DNA of 64,000 nt, taken from assembly GCA_047967505.1 (NCBI GenBank), contig CM106539.1; one strand, given 5' to 3'. A program made the translations under genes and the position numbers. Below are positions 57,751-64,000 of this stretch, piece after piece. The stretch is from Dipteris shenzhenensis (lineage: Eukaryota > Polypodiophyta > Polypodiopsida > Gleicheniales). Numbering within the stretch: the first letter of the stretch is position 1; each line of letters opens with the position of its first letter. The notes beneath the pieces were generated by a model. It saw only the letters and a program-made list of their open reading frames with translations, was not told where the DNA came from and ran no database searches.

Positions 57751-57899
57751 GACAGGATGAACCCCCAGGGGGCTGAAACGAGGCGGGGAGCTGAACAGCT
57801 CAATGGAGGGAGTAGGAGGCGGGGATGTAGGGCGGGGCTGTAGGTCGGGGTGGAGGGTCTGTAGGAGGGGAGGGCTGGGGTGGCGAGGTTAGCTGAGGG

Positions 57900-58845
57900 T
57901 AGTAGGGTGTAGTGGCGAGGCTAGGCGGATATAGAATCCACCAAAACAATATATTTCCGTCCAAAGCTATGGACACAATGCAATAGAGCTAGAGTCCCAC
58001 CAAGGTGTGGTCCTCTCCTATCTGCTAGTCTCCTCTAGAACCCTGAGTCCGCGTGCTCCACCTCGAGCGTATGTAGACTCTCCGTCTAGATCCTTTCCAC
58101 CTTGCTGTCCGGAAGCCAGCCTAGGTGGGCAGCACCTTGAGCTCAGTCTGCAGACCTATGTCAGCGTCCTTCTCCCCCTGTGTGTAGGTCCAAGGGAGGG
58201 CTTCCTGCTGCTCCTGTCTGCTCCTCACCTTGCAAGTGATAATGAAATGGGGCCTATGGACCCTCCTTTTATAGGGCATGGAAGCCTTTAAACCAACCGA
58301 CCCAGCAGGGGAATGAACCAACCCCTGCTGGCCAACTTTATTCCCTGCATATAAGTGGGGGCCCAGCCCCCCTTGTTGTGTGTGCCAATTGCCTGGCTGG
58401 TCCCTCCACTCCCCCCTATTTTGGGGCTGTGTGCTGGGCCATATGGCTGACCAGCTCCCTCCTTGGCCCTATATAAGGGCAGGGTGCTGCCCTTTTGCAG
58501 CCCCTCCCTTTGCTGTAGTACCTGGCCCTTTGGATGCTGCTGCCAGGCCCTCCTGCAGGCCTATTACCTGCCCATAGACCATCACATCCCAGGCACCTCT
58601 GGCCTGGGATAATCCTCTTACCTGCTGCTCCAGATCTGCCCACTTGCAGGCCAGTGGATGCCCACTGTTTCTGGTGCCAGCTGTTGCAGCCTTCATCCTG
58701 GGATAACTCCACCGTATTTGCTGTGAGGTGCTGCCCATGTGGCAGCCCCATCTCTCTCTCTTCTCTGGGCATATCCTGCCTTAGGTCTCCCTCCCCTACG
58801 CTCTCCTCGAATGGGGGCCTACAGATGGGGAGGTGACCTTTCCAA
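57900..58845 (-). promoter_or_regulatory. Promoter-like or LTR-like segment 5' of the LINE
   Basis: The minus strand starts TGTTGGAAAGGTCACC (from 58,845), carries TATAAAAGGAGGGTCC near 58,274 and ends near 57,935 with TTGTTTTGGTGGATTC. That last string resembles the region after the 5' LTR of the Tat-like element (CTTTTGGTGGAG). It is either the LINE's 5' UTR/promoter or an unrelated solo LTR. No partner or target duplication was found. Confidence 0.35.
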
Positions 58846-59266
58846 CACTTGAATCTTAACAGAGCCAGAAGGTGATAGACAAATTGAGATCATGCCCCTC
58901 ATAGGCTTTGTTGCAAAGCCGATCTTCAACTGGTTTTTTCTGCAAACCGTGTTTTAAATTGTCTACATGAAGCGAGGTCCTTTACATCCAACATAAAGTC
59001 CTAGTTAGTACATTTACGACATTTAGTCCCAAGTTGGTTGGGCCATATATTGGCCACTCTTGTACTTTCTCATAATCCATTTGCACATTGGAGGGACCAT
59101 CATTGGCTGGAAATGTACTATAAAGATGGCATGTTTGGAATGTCTTAACTTGAGATCATGTTTGGAATTTTCTTTTACTTATTTCTATTGTTGATACTGA
59201 CTAAAAGTTTATTCTAAGGAGGATAATTTGTAAAGAGAGGGACATCTAATAGTATCACTTTTGCAG
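58846..59266 (+). other. NUP54 intron 1, right end
   Basis: About 420 bp of unique-looking AT-rich intron ending in the acceptor CACTTTTGCAG before exon 2. Confidence 0.7.
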
Positions 59267-59320
59267 GTCATTATTGATGCTTACAAAGATGATCCTGGAA
59301 ATTCAAGATATGGATTCAAG
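59267..59320 (+). CDS. NUP54: NUP54 exon 2
   Basis: 18 codons, VIIDAYKDDPGNSRYGFK, between an AG acceptor (59,265-59,266) and a GT donor (59,321). Joined to exon 1 it gives LPDRELQ-VIIDAYKDDPG, matching the start of the conserved NUP54 alpha/beta region of plants. Phase 0 on both sides. Confidence 0.93.
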
Positions 59321-59440
59321 GTCTGGTATTTTGGTCATCATATTTCTCCTCATTCTATACAAACAAGACGTGATCATGTCTTAATTTGGTTCTTCCTTGA
59401 AATTCTTTGACTGTATAATGTGGTTTCCTTTCTATTGCAG

Positions 59441-59500
59441 CATTTATTATTCAGTGTCACTGATCCCTCCATGCGCTTGAAGCCCCTTGGAGTCTCTGAT
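59441..59500 (+). CDS. NUP54: NUP54 exon 3
   Basis: 20 codons, HLLFSVTDPSMRLKPLGVSD, after TCTATTGCAG and before GTAAGT. Strongly conserved NUP54 segment. Phase 0. Confidence 0.95.
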
Positions 59501-59576
59501 GTAAGTTTTGTGAAACTCTCTCAAAAGGTTTTGTATTCAGAGTGTGCATTGTTTTGACTTCCAATTATTTTCTCAG

Positions 59577-59687
59577 ATTATGTGGGCGGAAGCAATTAAT
59601 AAGCTGGAAGGCATGGATAGTGCTGAGAGGGAACGGCTATGGCCTGAGTTAGTCCAAGGTTTTAAAGATCTCTCAAGGCGCTTGAAG
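59577..59687 (+). CDS. NUP54: NUP54 exon 4
   Basis: 37 codons starting IMWAEAINKLEGMDSAERER and ending QGFKDLSRRLK, with a TTTTCTCAG acceptor and GTAGTT donor. It leads into the coiled coil that assembles with Nup58 and Nup62, which is not in the window, so at least one further large intron follows. Phase 0. Confidence 0.95.
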
Positions 59688-61501
59688 GTAGTTTTACTGA
59701 TGATGTTCCCTTGAAAATCATTAACAGTGTTCTCCAGGTAGATCATAGTCGTGAACTGTAATTTGCACATATATGACATCCAATGCAGCAAGCAACAGAA
59801 GATTAAAAATAGAGTGGTCATAGAAGCATTCCAAACATATGATGGACTTGAAATTATAGTTAATGATTAGAATGCTACACCTTTTGCCCTTGCTGTTATA
59901 GTTGCGAGCGTTCTAGGAGCGTTTCAACAACTTTACCTTGGGATTTACAATTGGAAAGAGAAAAAAGAAATTCGGAAGTTAAACAGAAACATGGATTGCA
60001 AACAAGAAATGCCATGTCATGGGGCACATCATATGGATACTTCTTTTAGGGGCATAAATTTGAAATTGTAAACCTAAGGATGTCATGATGTTGGACGAGA
60101 TAGCACTAGGTATAGGAGTCCATTGGGCAATTGCTAGAATTTATTATAACGTTCTTATTGTAATATGTGATTCAGTTAGATTGGTATAAAGATAAGCTAT
60201 AGGGAGAATATTGTATTTGTTTTCTTTTCTTACAATCAGCTTTGTACATCTGCAGGCTTATCATTAGGTGTGGATGTACAGTATCTCTCGTTCCTCACCC
60301 TCTCTCTATCTACACGATCTTAGGGCAGAAGGTTTGCCTGAGGTATCATGAGAGCTGCTTCGGATTCATCGTTGTGCAGAGGGCTGCGAAAGCCTCTATA
60401 GCAAGATTTAAAGGAGAGGTGAAGAGGTGGCTTTTGAGGCAGGCAAAGTAACTTTAGAGTACTCGTTCGATGCCTTCGATAGTTGACGAATTAATATTTC
60501 AAAAATTACCTAGGATAACCTATCAATAGGTCATTTTGGGTGAGGCAGATGGTTTGAAAAGGGGAGCTCCAAGCTCAACACATATTTCAACTTGCATGCT
60601 TCAAAACAAGGTGGAAGGGCCTCCACCTACTCATTAGGCCCCTTCAGTGAGCTAGAGCCATCAGTGAGGGACTTAAATGCTTGTAATCTCTGCACATGTG
60701 CATGCTTTTACTGGCTTAGCCACCCAGGGAGCATAGAGCCATGTGCCTTTACATGAGAGCGTATATAGATACACACACCATCCAAAGTACAACTGTGGCA
60801 TTTCTCCCACCTGCTCCACCTATGGGTCAACATCTAGAGCTCTGAGAGTAGTGTAACAAATGTAGGCGAGCTAACGTCCCCATGCATTTTACTGAACTAG
60901 ATTGTGGAAGCTTGGCTAAATGACACATAGCTGAAGATGAAAGCATAAAGTAAAGATACACAATCACACCCCCCACTTCATCTGGGTTGTAGCAGCCCCT
61001 TCTCCAAAGATAATATCTATGTATTGCTTTAATGTCAATCAAATGAGGTACAAAGCTAATCCAAATCATTGCCAGTCAGGCTCTGGGTCGTTGGTGTTTT
61101 TAAAACAAGGAACATCAGATGTACTTCATAATGGACATTTGATCTAAATTGAGGCCTACACCAGCAGGATATCTCAGTCAGGTTGCAGCTTCAGAAGCGT
61201 TCGTCATTGTTGGAGCTATGATTTGGAGAGATTCTGCCCTTTCTATGGCCTGAAGAGCATCATCTATCTTTTCAGTGGATCACAGGGCTCTTCTCTTGGA
61301 TCAGTTCAATGAAAGAGTCCATTCAGCAAGATAAATCCGTGTGTAGGGGTTAGCTCTCGTTTCTGTTGAACACTGGCTCATCCTGATTACCTTAGTCAGA
61401 GCAGAATCGAGTCCTAGCTCAGGTATCAAGTTTGGTGCTTTCAGTGCTCACAATTCAGGACTTATGTGGAGACAGTGTAGCAGTAGTTTCTCCGGCAGAG
61501 C
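59688..61501 (+). other. NUP54 intron 4, no exon found
   Basis: I searched for the next expected exon (start of the NUP54 coiled coil) and found none. Short frames only. A 69-codon frame at 60,242-60,451 has no recognisable family. Confidence 0.6.
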
Positions 61502-61730
61502 TTGGGGCAATTCTTTATGGACTTGATCCATGTTTTTTGCTGCTGTCCACGGACCCAGATGTGGCAATGGTGTAGGCTGTTGAGGGCATCGATTATGCAG
61601 ATATTTGGGGAGTTAGGTGGGCATCCAGCCCACTCCTCTGCAGTGGCCAGTCAATGCAACATAATGCCACCATGTAGGGGGAGTATGTGGAGGGCAATCA
61701 GCTGCCATCTCTGTCAGCCTTAAGGTGTGT
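61502..61730 (+). pseudogene. Possible LINE zinc-finger fragment
   Basis: MDLIHVFCCCPRTQMWQWCR resembles the zf-RVT motif at the C-terminus of plant LINE ORF2 (compare SVQHCLWDCSQARTVW at 62.7 kb). Very short and on the opposite strand to the LINE next to it. Weak call. Confidence 0.3.
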
Positions 61731-62054
61731 ATCTGGAGCCGATATTCAGGCCATAACATCAGCATGGCTCCACCGTCCAACTCAGCCAGTAATTGAACCA
61801 GTTTTATTTGTTTGTGCAGTTTCCTATGCAGCAGGCTAGTATGTAGGAGCAGCATTAATGTAACAGCAGCACATGCCAAGAAGAAGAAGCAGCCAGTTAT
61901 AAGGCCTTACCTCATTAGATGTGAGGAAACCAGCCTTTGGTGTCACTACCACCTAGTAGGAAGGGCATGACATGAGCCAGCTTGGAGCAAATCTAGGGAC
62001 AAGCTTGGAGCAGATCAAGCCATCCTTTCCGAGAGGAGATAGCCTTAGGGCCCT
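61731..62054. other. No gene seen
   Basis: About 320 bp of intron left of the LINE tail; no motif recognised. Confidence 0.5.
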
Positions 62055-64000
62055 TTTTTTTTTGGGCAAAAAGAGACTTCTATTAAGTATTAAAGAAAAA
62101 CCGTTAGAGCAAGCTCCATACGGGATACATCATGCAATGCACGAAAAGCTCAAGAGCCAAAAAGAAAGGATTGAGGCTGATAGTGCCATCTCAATCCGGT
62201 AGAAACCTCCGAGAAAAAGGGAGAACCCCTCCAAACTCGAAGAAATATAGTCCTTCTAGAAGAGGCTGCCCGTGAGGGGCCCTGCATGCTAGCCCATATG
62301 GCTATCAAAGTATGAACCGTGTCAGTCCAAATACCCGTGAACACCTGTGATGGGTGTATCTGGGTGCCATCCAAGGCCTCAGTACATCTGGCTCTCCAAA
62401 TGTGCCAAGAGGAAATGCTAGCCAAAATCTCCCAGGAGGTGTCCACTGAAACATGAGAAGCTCTGAAGGGAGTAAGTGGCACATCTTGCAGAGAGCAGGG
62501 CTCTATCACCTGCCGGCGGACCGAGAGTGCCCAAGAAGAAGGCTCACCCTCATAAAACACCTGGGGCCCGGAAAGAGAACCATGCGATCGAGCCCCAAGT
62601 CATGAAGAAAGGGGAAGTGTGAAAGATGCTGAGTATCTGAGCAACCCCTTTCCAAACAGTCCTTGCCTGACTGCAGTCCCAAAGGCAATGTTGCACTGAC
62701 TCCTCTGCAGAATGACATCGAGGACAAGTGGGATCAGCCCCAAACCTTGATCTCCATAGGTTCACTGCAATCCCTCCATGAATAGAAAGCCAAAAGAAAA
62801 GAGTGATCTTTCTATTTCTGAGGGATTTCCAGAGCCGCCTCCAGAAATTTCTACGCAAATCTGCGGTGATGAAGAAGCTTTCCCAATGGGGGGCTTTGGA
62901 GGGAATCCAACCCCTACTGTTCAGCTGAAACCTCCTGGCATTACCAACCGTGAAACGAAAGAAGGGAATCCCCCTCTCTCGATGCCCATGATCTATCCAC
63001 TCCCACTCTCGTGGGTCCCACTGCAAACACCTGATAGGTGCACCTCCATATAACCACAACCTCCAGGATCCCAAGGCCAAAAGCAGAGGGTTGGGGTCTA
63101 AGTACCACTGCAAGCCCGCTCCATGGTCCACAAAACCAGCAATCCTGACAGGCTGAAAGGCAACCTCAAGAAGAATGCCATCCTTGGATGTAGAAAGTAA
63201 ACCTCCATCCCCAACATCGAAGACCAGTGCGTCTTCCCTGAGACCTCGGAGAGCGATCACCTGTAAAGGAACTGATGTCCTCGAAAAAGCCCCCATCCAA
63301 GTGGTGGAAGTAATAGGCAACTCAACTGTCCATTCCACCGGGATGGCTGCATCTATCTGCTGAATCCTGCGTGCTACCCCTCTGAGGTGACTCACGGACT
63401 GCAGTCTCTGATCCTCAGGTAGCCTGATAAAAGATTTCCAAGTGCCTACTGTGTAGGCGGGGCCTCTCTCCCATTTAGACCACTGCATGTAATGGGAAGT
63501 GCCCAGTGGTCTGGCATGCTCGTCAAGAATACTATCATTCCAAATGATCGACTGCCTATCAATCTCTTCGACGGTAGAAGGTGGAATCCTTTTAAGAGTG
63601 TTCCTAAAGCTCCCCCAAGCTTTCAGGATGGCAGTCATAAGAGGAGAGGTAGGAGATTTGAGAGGGGCTGATGTGAAAATCCAGCGAGGGCTGTCCACCC
63701 AATCATCTCCCAAGGTTGGTGTGCAAGCCTGAATGCGTCCAAAAAAGAAATCCTTCCAAGGTTCCTGCCCAGGCATGAGTCCCCTCACCACCACCTTACA
63801 AAGCAATGCCTTGCACTGCAAGTCCGGGTCAATGACATTAAGGCCCCCTTCACATGTAGGGAGAATAATGGTCTCCCAGGCCACCCTTGCTGCAACATCT
63901 ACTGTGCCATCAAGTCCACTCCATAAAAAATTCCTGACTGGTCTGATGAGCTGAGTGATGCAATCCCTAGACCGGCACCTGCAAGAACACACAAACCAGG
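62055..64000 (-). mobile_element. LINE, 3' part, running off the right edge
   Basis: The C-terminal part of LINE ORF2 plus 3' UTR, ending in an A10 tail (T run on the + strand at about 62,057-62,066). The 5' part, including the RT core, lies beyond 64,000. It is in NUP54 intron 4 or later, antisense to the gene. Confidence 0.9.
62150..63992 (-). CDS. LINE ORF2 C-terminal region with zf-RVT
   Basis: A long open frame (480 codons, 63,992-62,550) starting inside ORF2: LIRPVRNFLWSGLDG and CEGGLNVIDPDLQCKALLCK are the region after the RT palm in plant LINEs. The zf-RVT zinc motif CPRCHSAEESVQHCLWDC is near 62,700. A stop near 62,550 is followed in another frame (62,560-62,150) by SISSWHIWRARCTEALDGTQ, the C-terminal tail. 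The long frame suggests a fairly young copy. The domain is thought to help bind template RNA during target-primed reverse transcription. Confidence 0.9.

Larger units (their letters stand above)
53320..57760 (-). mobile_element. L1-type LINE, antisense to NUP54
   Basis: About 4.4 kb on the minus strand with ORF1 (57,750-56,310) and ORF2 endonuclease-RT (about 56,250-53,609). Downstream of ORF2 is a minus-strand AATAAA within TTCAATAAACTTTC near 53,382, a likely poly(A) signal. No A tail or target duplication is visible, so both ends are approximate. The RT region carries several stops and shifts. It may be full length at the 5' side, because ORF1 is complete apart from breaks and a promoter-like box lies at 58.27 kb. 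Confidence 0.88.

Noticed and set aside
60242-60451. Candidate further NUP54 exon after TCTGCAG
   Set aside because: Its translation does not resemble the NUP54 coiled coil and the frame has no continuation.

Overview
This is a land-plant nuclear window, dense in transposable elements, with one recognisable host gene. Plant origin is supported by the nucleoporin NUP54 exons with GT-AG introns, by plant-type Ty1/copia and Ty3/gypsy elements primed by initiator-Met tRNA, and by Helitron and LINE remnants. The deep nesting fits a large, repeat-rich genome. A fern or other non-angiosperm is only my guess; nothing here fixes the species.

Layout, left to right. (a) 1-2,975: the 3' part of a badly decayed Ty1/copia polyprotein on the + strand, followed by its presumed 3' LTR. 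A short non-autonomous LTR element (3,078-5,286, minus strand, TSD GATTC) has landed in that LTR. (b) 6,503-14,879: a Tat-like Ty3/gypsy element on the minus strand with 1.85-kb LTRs. It has gag, protease, RT, RNase H and a second RNase H; its integrase core is deleted. It sits in a locally duplicated target. (c) 14,884-20,684: no genes, but an LTR end plus tRNA-primer site (15,414) and a PPT/LTR-like junction (19,475). (d) 20,685-about 39,400: a broken Helitron. A PIF1-like helicase plus an EEP endonuclease lie on the minus strand, head-to-head with a Rep (HUH) region on the + strand, and an RPA-like remnant lies further right. The Rep region is split by an 11.7-kb LTR element (23,229-34,915) whose long ORFs I cannot assign to any family. 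That element is itself split by a 5.9-kb Ty1/copia element (26,509-32,430, minus, TSD CTCCC).

(e) 40,350-64,000: the NUP54 locus. The FG-repeat exon is 41,661-42,347. Three exons of the conserved alpha/beta region follow at 59,267-59,687, so intron 1 is 16.9 kb. That intron contains a + strand LINE tail (ending near 45,581), a young chromodomain Ty3/gypsy element (45,961-52,635, LTRs differing at 3 of 522 positions, TSD TATAG) and a minus-strand L1-type LINE (about 53,320-57,760). The gene continues beyond the window. Another minus-strand LINE (62,055-64,000+) lies downstream of the last visible exon.

No transposon here has a fully intact set of genes. The chromovirus is closest, with about four lesions. 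The most unfamiliar object is the LTR element at 23.2-34.9 kb. It has good LTRs with a TATA box, no visible RT or integrase, two multi-hundred-codon reading frames broken only by TAG/TAA codons, and LTRs filled with three different minisatellites.
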